A DNA stretch of 64,000 bases from Noviherbaspirillum massiliense JC206. GTDB lineage: Bacteria; Pseudomonadota; Gammaproteobacteria; Burkholderiales; Burkholderiaceae_D. The notes beneath the pieces were generated by a model that saw nothing but the letters and a program-made list of their open reading frames with translations, made no database searches and was not told the DNA's origin. Both the position numbers and the translations under genes were made by a program. Position 1 is the first letter of the stretch, and the number at the start of each line of letters is the position of its first letter. This document shows positions 45,027-53,838 of the stretch, in pieces. Where the stretch lies: NCBI RefSeq assembly GCF_000312045.1, contig NZ_HE978634.1, forward strand, positions 1,420,098-1,484,097, given 5' to 3'.

Positions 45027-45118
45027 AAGCTCGATGCATTGGCTGATGCTAAGGGATAGGGGAAAGCAGGCGGAAACTATTGAAAAGGTGAGGAGGCGTT
45101 TTCAGCGCCGAACTGATC

Positions 45119-45146
45119 TTGAAACTTCGGCCTTTCATCTTATACT
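45119..45146 (+). promoter_or_regulatory. strong sigma-70-like promoter of an intergenic unit
   Basis: TTGAAA (45119-45124) and TATACT (45141-45146) are separated by 16 bases. Transcription would start near 45153 and run into the hairpins and terminator that end at 45315, without reaching any annotated gene in this orientation. Confidence 0.65.
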
Positions 45147-45152
45147 GCAGTT

Positions 45153-45320
45153 GTCTGGCTTCAGCTTCGATCCTTTTACGCATAAATAAATATGCACAAG
45201 GAAAAATTCATGGGCCGGATATCTACCGTATCGACGATACGGCACTGAGGAGTCTCGGACTTCTCCAGAAGCCCTGCGGGGCAGGCAAAACGGCGGCGCA
45301 ATACCGCCGTTTTGCGCTTG
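45153..45320 (+). ncRNA. candidate intergenic small RNA (or micropeptide mRNA)
   Basis: A predicted transcript of about 165 bases between convergent genes. It contains a hairpin CCGTAT/ATACGG (45226-45242), a GGAG/CTCC hairpin near 45248-45266, a GCCC-TGC-GGGC hairpin near 45271-45282 and a 12-bp terminator stem at 45285-45315. It also encloses a 12-codon frame (45210-45248, MGRISTVSTIRH) with AAGGA seven bases before the ATG. It does not resemble 6S, 4.5S, tmRNA or RNase P RNA. The product is unidentified. Confidence 0.5.
45285..45315. terminator. terminator between sppA side and the RsmI-like methylase
   Basis: A perfect 12-bp stem (45285-45296 with 45304-45315) contains GCAAAACGG and CCGTTTTGC, giving runs of four A and four T on either side. 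It can end transcription from both directions. Confidence 0.75.
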
Positions 45321-45322
45321 AT

Positions 45323-46075
45323 TCAACCGGCGAGAAGCAGGAATACGGTCGGTTTCTTGTGTAGAGCAGGCATCCTTCCCGAACTTAGTTCCTCTTTCCA
45401 GTTTGCGACCATGCGGGTCTGAATGGATTCACCAGGCAGGGTCAAATCCGTGGCGACGCACACCAGTGTATTTCCCTTGCATGTCTTGATGAGGGCTTCA
45501 AGAAGCGCGCTGTTGCGGTAGGGGGTTTCGATGAAAAGCTGGGTTTGCCGTTCCTGACGCGAGCGCTCCTCGAGAGCCTTGATGCGTTTTGCTCTTTCAG
45601 CCGGATCGACCGGAAGGTAGCCGTTGAAGGCGAAACTCTGGCCATTGAGGCCGCTTGCCATCACGGCCAGCAGGATGGACGAGGGACCGACCAAAGGCTT
45701 GACCTCGATACCCTTCTGATGTGCAAGGCGGACGAGGTTTGCGCCCGGGTCTGCTACCGCCGGCACGCCTGCTTCCGAGATCAGCCCTGCATCCTGCCCG
45801 GCCTGTAATGGCGCAAGCAGTGATGGCAGCATGGATGCCTCGGTATTAACATTCAATTCCGAAATGCGTATTTCCTGCAGCGGTTTGGCGAGCGGACGGA
45901 TGGCCGCCACCAGCTTCAGGAAGGCCCGTGTCGTTTTCGCATTCTCGGCGATGAAATAATCGAGTCGGGCGGTAAGCGACTGCACCTCGGTGGGGATCAC
46001 AAGCCCCAGCAGGTCAACAGAATCGGCATCAATTGGTCCCAGAGTATTCGGAATCAGGTAAAGGGTACCGGGCAT
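45323..46075 (-). CDS. RsmI-like SAM-dependent methyltransferase (tetrapyrrole methylase family)
   Basis: A 250-residue protein of the tetrapyrrole methylase superfamily, close to RsmI/YraL 16S rRNA methylases. It starts PGTLYLIPNTLGP, similar to the GxLYxVxTPIGN start of RsmI. It has SEAGVPAVADPGANLV and LVGPSSILLAVMASG, with FIETPYRNSALLEAL further on. Many Burkholderiales encode this protein in addition to genuine RsmI. The substrate is unproven. It is directly downstream of maf on the minus strand. Confidence 0.85.
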   Translation of the reverse strand: MPGTLYLIPNTLGPIDADSVDLLGLVIPTEVQSLTARLDYFIAENAKTTRAFLKLVAAIRPLAKPLQEIRISELNVNTEASMLPSLLAPLQAGQDAGLISEAGVPAVADPGANLVRLAHQKGIEVKPLVGPSSILLAVMASGLNGQSFAFNGYLPVDPAERAKRIKALEERSRQERQTQLFIETPYRNSALLEALIKTCKGNTLVCVATDLTLPGESIQTRMVANWKEELSSGRMPALHKKPTVFLLLAG

Positions 46076-46106
46076 GATTGGTGGCAGTTGCAGAAATTAG
46101 GGCCTG

Positions 46107-46721
46107 TCAAGATGCGAAAAAGCGTACGCCTGCACGCCGCAGCATGGTGGTCAAGGCAATCAGGGGCAATCCAGTCAAGGCAGTCGGGTCGGTACTTTCG
46201 ATTTTTTCAATGAGCGCAATTCCCAGCCCTTCATTCTTTGCGCTCCCTGCGCAGTCGTACGGCTGCTCGATGCGCAAATAAGCGTCGAGTTCTTCGTCCG
46301 AAAGATTACGGAAAGTGACTGCAGTTTGGACATTTTCAAGTTGCGCGGCTCGATCCGGATCGCCTTCTCGTCCATCCCACAGGCAGAGTGCGGTATGAAA
46401 GATGACTCGCCGGCCGCGCATTTTCTGCAGCTGTTTCAAAGCGTTCTCGTGGGAGCCGGGTTTGCCGATCTGCTCGCCATCGAGCGTCGCGACCTGGTCG
46501 GATCCAATAACCAGCGCTTGCGGGATTTGTGCGGCCACCGCAGCAGCCTTTGCCTTCGCGAGTCGGCATGCAGTCATGTCCGGTGCTTCCCCTGAGCGCG
46601 GCGTTTCATCAATGTTGGGAACGTTTATGCTGAAGGGAAGTTGTATCCGAGACAATAGTTCCCGACGATAGGCGGAGCCCGACGCGAGCACTAGATGCGG
46701 AGAGGGGGTATAAGAAGACAT
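46107..46721 (-). CDS. Maf-family nucleoside triphosphate pyrophosphatase (YceF subgroup)
   Basis: A 204-residue Maf protein that hydrolyses non-canonical nucleotides; the YceF subgroup prefers m7GTP. It has LASGSAYRRELL at the N terminus, VPNIDETP, LAKAKAAAVAA, the GSDQV motif carrying the catalytic Asp (YceF-type), and GKPGSHENA. Typical length. It is divergent from yceD, with 107 bases between starts, next to the fatty-acid operon as in many proteobacteria. Confidence 0.92.
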   Translation of the reverse strand: MSSYTPSPHLVLASGSAYRRELLSRIQLPFSINVPNIDETPRSGEAPDMTACRLAKAKAAAVAAQIPQALVIGSDQVATLDGEQIGKPGSHENALKQLQKMRGRRVIFHTALCLWDGREGDPDRAAQLENVQTAVTFRNLSDEELDAYLRIEQPYDCAGSAKNEGLGIALIEKIESTDPTALTGLPLIALTTMLRRAGVRFFAS

Positions 46722-46770
46722 GCTGCTTGAGTTGGCTTGGACGTTTGTGCAGTTTGGAAATGCTAACGCT

Positions 46771-46800
46771 TTGACGAATAAGGGAAAACCCTGTTATTAT
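46771..46800 (+). promoter_or_regulatory. sigma-70 promoter of the yceD-rpmF-plsX-fab operon
   Basis: TTGACG (46771-46776) and TATTAT (46795-46800) have an 18-base spacer, placing the start about 20 bases before the yceD ATG. The spacer contains the short inverted repeat AGGG-AAAA-CCCT, a possible but unproven operator. Confidence 0.65.
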
Positions 46801-46828
46801 CGCAGGTTTTCCGGGAACGGCTTTTGCG

Positions 46829-47329
46829 ATGAATGCCCTTGTAATTGATGCGTTCGAGTTTTGTCGTCTCAAGGAGCGCCTGGAAGGCGAGACTTTGGTT
46901 GCGGATTTGCCTCGATTGGCCAAGGAATCAGTGGACCGATCCGGCAGGATCATGTGGTCATTGCAAGGCGGAACTAACTCCGAAGGGCATGCCCAGCTTA
47001 TCCTGGATGTGTCGGGCACGGTTCGATTGCTTTGCCAGCGCTGCCTGACGCCGCTTGATTTCAATATTGCATCGAAATCAATGTTGCTGCTGGCAAAAGA
47101 CGAGGCGAGTGCGGATGAGCTCGATGCTTCGCTGGATGATGACGATGCAAGCGAAGTAATCGTGGGAAGCAAGGCCTTCAATGTTGCCGATCTGATCGAG
47201 GACGAAGCATTGCTGGCATTACCTCAGGCGCCGAAGCATGAGGCCTGTTCGGGGCAGCCTATCCAGAATGCGCCGGAGGAAATGGAAAAGGTTTCGCCCT
47301 TCGCAGTTTTGAAGAAGCTGAGGCAATAA
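46829..47329 (+). CDS. yceD: YceD family protein (DUF177)
   Basis: A 166-residue protein of the YceD/DUF177 family, which is linked to 23S rRNA accumulation in plants and bacteria and is always encoded next to rpmF. It contains the LLCQRCLTPLDF cysteine motif and an acidic stretch (DASLDDDDASE). It is the first gene of the operon; rpmF follows after 96 bases. Confidence 0.92.
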   Translation: MNALVIDAFEFCRLKERLEGETLVADLPRLAKESVDRSGRIMWSLQGGTNSEGHAQLILDVSGTVRLLCQRCLTPLDFNIASKSMLLLAKDEASADELDASLDDDDASEVIVGSKAFNVADLIEDEALLALPQAPKHEACSGQPIQNAPEEMEKVSPFAVLKKLRQ

Positions 47330-47425
47330 GTAATATCGGCAGATACTGATACTGTCAGGCAAGTAATTCCCGGCATGCAAGCCGGATATGTTAAAATTTT
47401 CGGATCCCAAGATTTAGGAGTCATC

Positions 47426-47608
47426 ATGGCTGTTCAACAAAACAAGAAATCCCCATCCAAGCGTGGCATGCACCGTGCGCATGATCATCTGTCCGCGCCG
47501 CCTCTCGCAGTCGAGCCGACTACCGGTGAAACTCACCTGCGTCACCACATCAGCCCGAGCGGTTACTATCGCGGCCGCAAGGTGCTGAAAACCAAAAACG
47601 ACGAGTAA
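47426..47608 (+). CDS. rpmF: 50S ribosomal protein L32
   Basis: A 60-residue ribosomal protein beginning [19 protein letters not shown], the conserved L32 start, with [15 protein letters not shown] near the end. A longer frame exists upstream, but the ATG at 47426 is correct: a TAGGAG Shine-Dalgarno lies 6 bases before it and family proteins begin exactly here. It lies between yceD and plsX, as in most proteobacteria. Confidence 0.97.
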   Translation: MAVQQNKKSPSKRGMHRAHDHLSAPPLAVEPTTGETHLRHHISPSGYYRGRKVLKTKNDE

Positions 47609-47639
47609 TCATCGTCTTCCGTTTTTCCAAGCTTGAAAG

Positions 47640-47672
47640 CGGCGCGGAAAGTTTGACTTGGCGCCGTTTTTT
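47640..47672 (+). terminator. weak terminator/attenuator between rpmF and plsX
   Basis: A 6-bp CGGCGC/GCGCCG stem with a 15-base loop is followed by six T residues. It probably ends only part of the transcription, giving more rpmF than plsX-fab mRNA. Confidence 0.4.
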
Positions 47673-47757
47673 CATATGCTGAATCTGCGCACTGCGTCAT
47701 TTTGAATCATGCCAAGCCGGCCACTCAGGTAGCAGGCAGGGCTACTGAATCAAAACA

Positions 47758-48849
47758 ATGACAATCAAAATATCTATCGACTGCATGGGCGGGGACCACG
47801 GCCCGTCAGTCACCATTCCCGCAGCCATCTCTTTCGTTAATCACGAGCCGGGTGCAGAACTGATTTTGGTCGGTATTGAGCACGCGATCCGGGAGGAGTT
47901 GGTCAAGCACAAAGCCGCAGATCATCCGCGCCTCTCCATCGTCAATGCATCGGAAGTCGTTACGATGCACGATCCGCTTGAAGTTGCCTTGCGGCGCAAG
48001 AAGGATTCGTCGATGCGTGTCGCGATCACCTTGGTCAAGGATGGTCAGGCTCAGGCTTGCGTTTCCGCCGGCAATACCGGTGCGCTGATGGCGGTCTCAC
48101 GATATGTGCTGAAGACCCTGCCTGGTGTTGATCGTCCTGCGATCTGTACGCTCATACCCAATCAAAAGAATTCGGCGACCTACATGCTCGACCTCGGCGC
48201 CAACGTCGACTGCGAGCCACAGCATTTGAACCAGTTTGCCCTGATGGGGTCGGCGTTGGTGTCAGCGCTGGAAGGCAAGGCGAAGCCGACGGTCGGATTG
48301 CTGAATATCGGTGAAGAGGACATCAAGGGTAATGAAGTGGTCAAGCAGACTGCGGCATTGCTGCGCGCCGATCACGAAAGAGGTCTGCTCAACTTCTACG
48401 GGAATGTGGAAGGGAACGACATATTCGAAGGCACGACTGATATCGTAGTCTGCGACGGGTTTGTCGGTAACGTGGTACTTAAGGCGTCGGAAGGGCTCGG
48501 GCGCTTCGTCAAGCGTGTTCTGACTACAGAATTCAAGAGCAGTCCTCTGAATTTGCTGGGCGCGCTGCTTGCGCGCGGCGCATTGAACGCAATTTCTCAA
48601 CGGATGAATCCGTCCCGCTACAACGGCGCCAGCCTTCTCGGCTTGCGCGGATTGGTTTTCAAGAGTCATGGCGGGGAAGATGCTTATGGCTACGAATGGG
48701 CCATCAGGCGGGCGTTCGAAGCGGCGAAGCATGATCTGTTATCGCGTATCGCCAAATCCGTTGCGGAATTGATGGTGCAGCCGGAAGCGGTTCCCACAAG
48801 CGAAGACACCGATCAATCCGTCGATCTAACTCGACAAAAAACTGCATGA
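47758..48849 (+). CDS. plsX: phosphate acyltransferase PlsX
   Basis: A 363-residue enzyme making acyl-phosphate from acyl-ACP for phospholipid synthesis. It starts [15 protein letters not shown] and contains [28 protein letters not shown], and [13 protein letters not shown], all PlsX signatures. It overlaps fabH by four bases (ATGA), implying translational coupling. The C-terminal tail after about residue 340 is variable. Confidence 0.96.
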   Translation: MTIKISIDCMGGDHGPSVTIPAAISFVNHEPGAELILVGIEHAIREELVKHKAADHPRLSIVNASEVVTMHDPLEVALRRKKDSSMRVAITLVKDGQAQACVSAGNTGALMAVSRYVLKTLPGVDRPAICTLIPNQKNSATYMLDLGANVDCEPQHLNQFALMGSALVSALEGKAKPTVGLLNIGEEDIKGNEVVKQTAALLRADHERGLLNFYGNVEGNDIFEGTTDIVVCDGFVGNVVLKASEGLGRFVKRVLTTEFKSSPLNLLGALLARGALNAISQRMNPSRYNGASLLGLRGLVFKSHGGEDAYGYEWAIRRAFEAAKHDLLSRIAKSVAELMVQPEAVPTSEDTDQSVDLTRQKTA

Positions 48850-49832
48850 CTCTCTATAGCAAAATTATCGGCACCGGCAGCTATCTGCCGCCCGGGCGAG
48901 TGACTAATCATGAGCTCGCCATGCAATTGGCGGAGAAGGGGGTTGAGACCTCGGACGAATGGATAGTGACGCGCAGCGGCATTTCGGCACGGCATTTTGC
49001 TGAGCCAGGCGCAAAATCCAGCGATCTGGCGGTTGAGGCGGCCAGGCGCGCCATCGAGCGCTCGGGGTTGAGCGCAAACGACATCGACCTGATTATTCTG
49101 GCGACATCGACGCCCGATCATCTTGGCGGTTTTCCGAGCACGGCATGTGTCGTACAGCACAAGCTTGGCATTACCAATGGCTGCCCAGCCATGGATGTGC
49201 AGGCTGTTTGTAGCGGCTTCGTTTACGCAGTATCGATTGCCGACAAGTTCATCAAGTCCGGCGTGCACAAAAATGTTCTGATAATCGGGGCGGAAGTGTT
49301 CTCCCGCATTCTGAATTTTGAAGACCGTACTACCTGCGTATTGTTTGGTGATGGCGCCGGGGCGGTCGTGATGACTGCATCGAGCGAGCCCGGAATTCTT
49401 GCTACCAAGCTGCATGCCGATGGTAGTCACGGCAATATCTTGTGTGTACCCGGCAGTGTAAATGCTGGTGTCCTAGAGGGCAGTGCCTTCATGCACATGG
49501 ATGGGCAGGCGGTCTTCAAAATGGCGGTGTCCGTTCTCGACAAGGTCGCGCACGAGGCACTTGAAATTGCTGGCATGAGTGCCTCTCAGCTGGATTGGCT
49601 GATTCCTCATCAAGCTAATATCCGCATCATGCAAGGTACTGCGAAAAAGCTCGGCCTGCCGATGGAAAGGATGGTCGTGACCGTCGATCAGCAGGGCAAT
49701 ACTTCGGCGGCGTCGATACCGCTGGCTCTGGACAAGGCGGTACGCGATGGCCGTATCAAGCAGGGGCACCACGTTATGATGGAAGGCGTGGGCGGCGGAT
49801 TCACTTGGGGCGCCGTGCTCGCGCGGATGTAA
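48846..49832 (+). CDS. fabH: 3-oxoacyl-ACP synthase III
   Basis: A 328-residue condensing enzyme that starts fatty-acid synthesis by joining acetyl-CoA and malonyl-ACP. The catalytic Cys122 lies in [11 protein letters not shown], His is in [10 protein letters not shown] and Asn in GNTSAASIP. The DGAGAVVM segment is typical of the family. It overlaps plsX by four bases and precedes fabD by 18. Confidence 0.96.
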   Translation: MTLYSKIIGTGSYLPPGRVTNHELAMQLAEKGVETSDEWIVTRSGISARHFAEPGAKSSDLAVEAARRAIERSGLSANDIDLIILATSTPDHLGGFPSTACVVQHKLGITNGCPAMDVQAVCSGFVYAVSIADKFIKSGVHKNVLIIGAEVFSRILNFEDRTTCVLFGDGAGAVVMTASSEPGILATKLHADGSHGNILCVPGSVNAGVLEGSAFMHMDGQAVFKMAVSVLDKVAHEALEIAGMSASQLDWLIPHQANIRIMQGTAKKLGLPMERMVVTVDQQGNTSAASIPLALDKAVRDGRIKQGHHVMMEGVGGGFTWGAVLARM

Positions 49833-49850
49833 TTTTCTTTTCACCTAAAC

Positions 49851-50783
49851 ATGACCAAATTCGCATTTGTGTTTCCGGGGCAGGGCTCGCAGGCCGTTGG
49901 CATGCTGAATGGCTTTGCCGATAACCCGAGCGTAAGACAGACGGTTGCAGAGGCGTCCGATGCGCTGCAGTTCGACCTTGGAAAGTTGATGGCCGAAGGG
50001 CCGAAGGAAGGGCTCGATCTCACCACCAATACCCAGCCGGTCATGTTGACCGCTGCCGTCGCCTTTTACCGGGCGTGGGTGGCGGCTGGCGGCAAGGCGC
50101 CGCAGATCATGGCGGGCCACAGCTTGGGTGAATATTCGGCGCTCGTCGCCGCCGGGGTCATTTCCTTCAAGGACGCAGTGCCGCTGGTGCGTTTCCGTGC
50201 CCAGGCCATGCAAGAAGCGGTGCCGGTTGGGCAAGGGGGCATGGCTGCGATCCTCGGGCTTTCGGATGCCGACGTACGTGCCGCGTGCGCAGAGGCTGCC
50301 CAAGGCGAGGTGGTCGAAGCAGTCAATTTTAATGCGCCAGCTCAGGTCGTCATCGCTGGTCACAAGGGGGCAGTTGAGCGCGCCTGCGAAGCGGCAAAGG
50401 CGAAAGGGGCGAAACGTGCCTTGCCTTTGCCGGTATCTGCACCATTTCACTCGTCCTTGCTCAAGCCGGCCTCGGACCGCTTGCGCGAATACATGGCGAA
50501 GCTCGATTTCGCCGCGCCTGCGATCCCCGTCATCAACAACGTCGATGTCGCCATCGTAAATGATGCGGTCGCCATCAAGGAGGCGCTGGTGCGCCAGGCT
50601 GCAAGTCCGGTGCGCTGGGTCGAAACAATTCAGAAAATTGCTGCGGACGGAGTCACGCACGTTATCGAATGCGGCCCCGGCAAAGTGCTGAGCGGCCTTA
50701 CCAAGCGAATCAATGGCGACCTCGTCGGCGAAGCCATCGTCGATCAGGCATCCCTAGACAAAGTCATGGAGCTGCTCAAGTGA
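49851..50783 (+). CDS. fabD: malonyl-CoA:ACP transacylase
   Basis: A 310-residue enzyme transferring malonyl groups to ACP. The start FAFVFPGQGSQ gives the oxyanion region; the nucleophile elbow is AGHSLGEYSA (Ser91), and the catalytic His lies in PVSAPFHSSLL. It ends in a GTGA overlap with fabG. Confidence 0.96.
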   Translation: MTKFAFVFPGQGSQAVGMLNGFADNPSVRQTVAEASDALQFDLGKLMAEGPKEGLDLTTNTQPVMLTAAVAFYRAWVAAGGKAPQIMAGHSLGEYSALVAAGVISFKDAVPLVRFRAQAMQEAVPVGQGGMAAILGLSDADVRAACAEAAQGEVVEAVNFNAPAQVVIAGHKGAVERACEAAKAKGAKRALPLPVSAPFHSSLLKPASDRLREYMAKLDFAAPAIPVINNVDVAIVNDAVAIKEALVRQAASPVRWVETIQKIAADGVTHVIECGPGKVLSGLTKRINGDLVGEAIVDQASLDKVMELLK

Positions 50784-51541
50784 ATCCTTCCAATGCAATT
50801 CTTGTCAATGAAGTGGCTCTGGTAACGGGCGCATCGCGTGGCATCGGCAAAGCTATCGCGCAGGAGCTGGCAAGGCAAGGCGCGAGAGTGATTGGTACGG
50901 CAACATCGGAATCCGGCGCTGCATCGATATCGGAATATCTCGCAGCGATCCGCCCTGAAGCCGGCAAGGGCGTCGTCCTGAACGTGAATGATGCGCAGCG
51001 CTGCATCGAGGTGGTGGAACAGGCGCAGAAGGAATTCGGCGCATTGTCGATCCTCGTCAATAACGCCGGCATCACCCAGGACCAACTGGCCATGCGGATG
51101 AAAGACGAGGAGTGGGACGCCGTCATTGCCACCAACCTGTCCGCAGTGGCCCGCCTTTCCCGTGCAGTATTGCGCGGCATGATGAAAGCCAAGCACGGGC
51201 GTATCATAAATATCACTTCTGTCGTTGGCTCCGCAGGCAATCCAGGGCAAATGAACTACGCTGCTGCAAAGGCAGGGGTAGCCGGCATGAGCCGAGCACT
51301 CGCACGTGAAATCGGCAGCCGCAATATCACCGTCAATTGCATTGCTCCTGGTTTTATCGATACGGATATGACCAAGGAATTGAACGATCAGCAGACCGAG
51401 GCTTTGATGCAGCAGATTCCCCTAGGTCGCTTCGGCATGCCGGAAGACATTGCCGCGGCTGCTGCGTTTCTTGCTTCACCACAAGCCGGCTACATCACTG
51501 GTGCGACGCTCCATGTAAATGGCGGCATGTACATGAGCTGA
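50780..51541 (+). CDS. fabG: 3-oxoacyl-ACP reductase
   Basis: A 253-residue SDR reducing 3-oxoacyl-ACP with NADPH. The cofactor motif is TGASRGIGKAI, the catalytic residues are Ser147, Tyr160 and Lys164 (MNYAAAK), and PGFIDTDMT follows. The frame continues upstream inside fabD. The GTG at 50780 is chosen because it overlaps the fabD TGA (GTGA) and leaves a normal FabG N terminus; no in-frame ATG lies between it and the cofactor motif. Confidence 0.94.
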   Translation: MNPSNAILVNEVALVTGASRGIGKAIAQELARQGARVIGTATSESGAASISEYLAAIRPEAGKGVVLNVNDAQRCIEVVEQAQKEFGALSILVNNAGITQDQLAMRMKDEEWDAVIATNLSAVARLSRAVLRGMMKAKHGRIINITSVVGSAGNPGQMNYAAAKAGVAGMSRALAREIGSRNITVNCIAPGFIDTDMTKELNDQQTEALMQQIPLGRFGMPEDIAAAAAFLASPQAGYITGATLHVNGGMYMS

Positions 51542-51661
51542 GATGAGTTGTTAAGTCCGTCTTTTACTACGGCCAGCAGTTAAAACAAGAGCCGAAAATG
51601 AATTTTCAACGCGCAAACCTGATAAAATGCGCGCACTTTCGTAACCCCACTGGAGGTATAT

Positions 51662-51900
51662 ATGTCCGATATCGAACAACGCGTTAAGAAGATCGTCGCT
51701 GAACAACTCGGCGTCGCCGAGGCAGACATCAAGAACGAATCGTCATTCGTAGATGACCTTGGCGCAGATTCGCTGGACACGGTTGAACTTGTTATGGCGC
51801 TCGAAGATGAATTCGAAATGGAAATTCCGGACGAGCAAGCCGAAAAATTACGACTGTGCAACAGGCGATTGATTACGCCAAGGCACACGTCAAGGCTTAA
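51662..51900 (+). CDS. acpP: acyl carrier protein, with apparent one-base frameshift
   Basis: ACP carries growing acyl chains on a phosphopantetheine attached at Ser37 of GADSLDT. The first 61 residues match classical ACP, up to DEQAEK. After the A-tract at 51843-51847 (five A) the frame runs out of register into an unrelated tail ending at 51910. One more A restores [17 protein letters not shown] and a stop at 51898-51900, giving the normal 79 residues. Because acpP is essential, a sequence error in the homopolymer is most likely; transcriptional slippage or a true mutation is possible. GGAGG lies seven bases before the ATG. Confidence 0.93.
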
Positions 51901-51928
51901 TTTGTTTTGATGATTCCAGGAGAACCGC

Positions 51929-53176
51929 TTGATCCGCTCACGTGAACGTCGCGTCGTAGTGACTGGTCTCGGTTGCATCTCGCCAGTTGGTAATACCGTT
52001 GCTGATGCATGGTCGTCACTAACTGCAGGCAAATCAGGGATTGCGACCATCACCAGGTTTGACGCTACGCCGCTTTCCACCCGTTTCGCGGGTGAAGTGA
52101 AGGGCTTTAATGTCGAGGAATACATTCCCGGTAAAGAAGCGCGCCACATGGATACCTTTATCCACTATGGCATGGCGGCAGGCATTCAGGCGATGCAGGA
52201 CAGCGGCCTGGCTGTTACAGAAGAAAATGCCGAACGGATCGGCGTGATCGTCGGATCCGGAATCGGTGGCTTGCCGATGATCGAAGAAACGCATGCTGAA
52301 CTTATGAACCGCGGCCCGCGTCGCATCAGCCCGTTTTTTGTTCCATCATCGATCATCAACATGATTTCCGGACACCTGTCCATCAAGTACGGGTTGAAGG
52401 GGCCAAATCTGTCGATCGTTACAGCGTGTACTACCGGATTGCACTGCATCGGTGCGGCAGCACGTTTGATCGAGTATGGCGACGCCGACGTCATGGTTGC
52501 CGGCGGAGCTGAGTCGACAGTATCTCCTTTGGGGATCGGCGGCTTCGCCGCTGCGCGCGCACTTTCTTCCCGCAATGATGATCCGGCCACCGCATCCCGT
52601 CCATGGGACAAGGATCGCGACGGTTTCGTGCTGGGCGAAGGCGCCGGCGTGATGGTGCTCGAAGAGTATGAGCACGCAAAGGCGCGCGGCGCAAAGATCT
52701 ATGCCGAAGTCCTCGGATTCGGCATGAGTGGTGATGCATACCATATGACCGCGCCCTTGGAAGACGGTGACGGCGCGCGGCGATGCATGATTGCTGCGTT
52801 GAAAAACGCACAGATCAACCCCGATCAGGTTGATTATGTTAATGCGCATGGTACCTCTACGCCTTTAGGGGATGTTGCCGAAACCATCGCTATCAAGCGA
52901 ACCTTGGGCGATCATGCGAAGAAGGTGGTGGTCAACTCCACCAAATCGATGACTGGGCATTTGCTTGGCGGTGCCGGCGGACTGGAATCGGTATTCACCG
53001 TACTCGCGGTCCACCATCAGATTTCGCCCCCCACCATCAATATCTTTAATCAGGATCCTTCCTGCGACCTTGATTATTGCGCAAATACCGCACGTGAAAT
53101 GCCGATAAGAGTTGCAGTGAAAAACTCCTTTGGGTTCGGCGGTACGAATGGCACCCTAGTTTTCGGACAAATCTAA
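51929..53176 (+). CDS. fabF: 3-oxoacyl-ACP synthase II
   Basis: A 415-residue condensing enzyme that elongates fatty acids. The nucleophile is Cys167 ([10 protein letters not shown]); the two histidines lie in [11 protein letters not shown] and [10 protein letters not shown]. The N terminus is [16 protein letters not shown]. The start is TTG, with AGGAGA seven bases upstream; no ATG lies nearer the first conserved strand. It is the last gene before a strong terminator. Confidence 0.95.
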   Translation: MIRSRERRVVVTGLGCISPVGNTVADAWSSLTAGKSGIATITRFDATPLSTRFAGEVKGFNVEEYIPGKEARHMDTFIHYGMAAGIQAMQDSGLAVTEENAERIGVIVGSGIGGLPMIEETHAELMNRGPRRISPFFVPSSIINMISGHLSIKYGLKGPNLSIVTACTTGLHCIGAAARLIEYGDADVMVAGGAESTVSPLGIGGFAAARALSSRNDDPATASRPWDKDRDGFVLGEGAGVMVLEEYEHAKARGAKIYAEVLGFGMSGDAYHMTAPLEDGDGARRCMIAALKNAQINPDQVDYVNAHGTSTPLGDVAETIAIKRTLGDHAKKVVVNSTKSMTGHLLGGAGGLESVFTVLAVHHQISPPTINIFNQDPSCDLDYCANTAREMPIRVAVKNSFGFGGTNGTLVFGQI

Positions 53177-53190
53177 GATTTAAGTCCTGC

Positions 53191-53226
53191 CTCCCTCCTT
53201 CAATGAAGGAGGGAGACTTTCTTTCC
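53191..53226 (+). terminator. terminator after fabF
   Basis: A perfect 11-bp stem (53191-53201 with 53205-53215) with an AAT loop, followed by a T-rich stretch, ends the yceD-fabF operon 15 bases after the stop. Confidence 0.8.
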
Positions 53227-53239
53227 TATCCTTCCAGCC

Positions 53240-53749
53240 ATGACTGTCGCGGTGTCCGCTGTAGTCAAGCCGTCCCGGTTGCTGTTCTTGCTCGTATGCT
53301 CAATGTCCGCTGTCACCATCTTGGTCGGCGTCTTGATCGGTGCAGGAAAAGTTGGAGAGCTCCCTGTTGCGCCGAGATATTCCATCGCCATTTTTTGCCT
53401 TTTCCTCGCATTTTTTGGTCTTTGTCATACCGCTCGACATCGAAAACACCTACATATAGATATCTCCGGTACAGGCCTGATACGCCTTGCTGAAATTGGT
53501 GACAACTATCACTCTTGTAAGCATGCGAAGTGGCCTCATTTATACCAAGATAGGGAAATCGTTATCTTGCTTGATGATTCCACCATGTGGTCATGGCTCC
53601 TGCTGTTACGTCTGAAGACCCAGGATGGAAAGATAAGGGTTTTGCCGATTTTGCCTGACAGCGTTTCGCGGGATAGCTTTCGGGCTTTAGCGGTTGCGTG
53701 TCGTTGGATTGCTGCGCGCAATAATTCCCTCGAACAGGAATGCCGTTGA
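53240..53749 (+). CDS. YgfX-like membrane protein
   Basis: A 169-residue protein with two N-terminal membrane helices (about 13-36 and 47-62) and a soluble part containing LLLRLKTQDGKIRVLPILPDSVSRDSFRALA, the pattern of the YgfX/CptA family. E. coli CptA is described as an inhibitor of cell division, but the beta-proteobacterial proteins between fabF and rpoE are uncharacterised. The gene starts right after the fabF terminator and stands alone ahead of the rpoE promoter. Confidence 0.75.
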   Translation: MTVAVSAVVKPSRLLFLLVCSMSAVTILVGVLIGAGKVGELPVAPRYSIAIFCLFLAFFGLCHTARHRKHLHIDISGTGLIRLAEIGDNYHSCKHAKWPHLYQDREIVILLDDSTMWSWLLLLRLKTQDGKIRVLPILPDSVSRDSFRALAVACRWIAARNNSLEQECR

Positions 53750-53767
53750 GTTTGCTCGGATGAAATT

Positions 53768-53794
53768 GAACTTTTTGTATTTCTTTGAGTCAAT
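53768..53794 (+). promoter_or_regulatory. sigma-E-type promoter upstream of rpoE
   Basis: GAACTT (53768-53773) and GTCAAT (53789-53794) are separated by 15 bases, close to the GAACTT/GTC-type consensus for sigma-E. This suggests positive autoregulation of rpoE. Confidence 0.55.
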
Positions 53795-53838
53795 GAATCT
53801 AGCCGCGTACATGTTGCAATAAGACAAGGGAATGGGGA

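Noticed and set aside
45153-45320. 6S, 4.5S/SRP, tmRNA or a known riboswitch at the sppA-methylase gap
   Set aside because: The length and hairpin layout fit none of these, the conserved SRP GGAAG/AGCAG loop elements are absent, and a riboswitch would need a downstream gene on the same strand.
46781-46792. AGGG-AAAA-CCCT in the yceD promoter spacer as a FapR/FadR-type operator
   Set aside because: The arms are only four bases and match no fatty-acid regulator consensus that I know; it is noted in the promoter entry only.
51662-51910. acpP as a real pseudogene or as an 82-residue variant ACP
   Set aside because: The downstream residues are perfectly conserved in the shifted frame, which would not persist in a decayed gene, and the gene is essential. 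A missing base in the record explains all observations.
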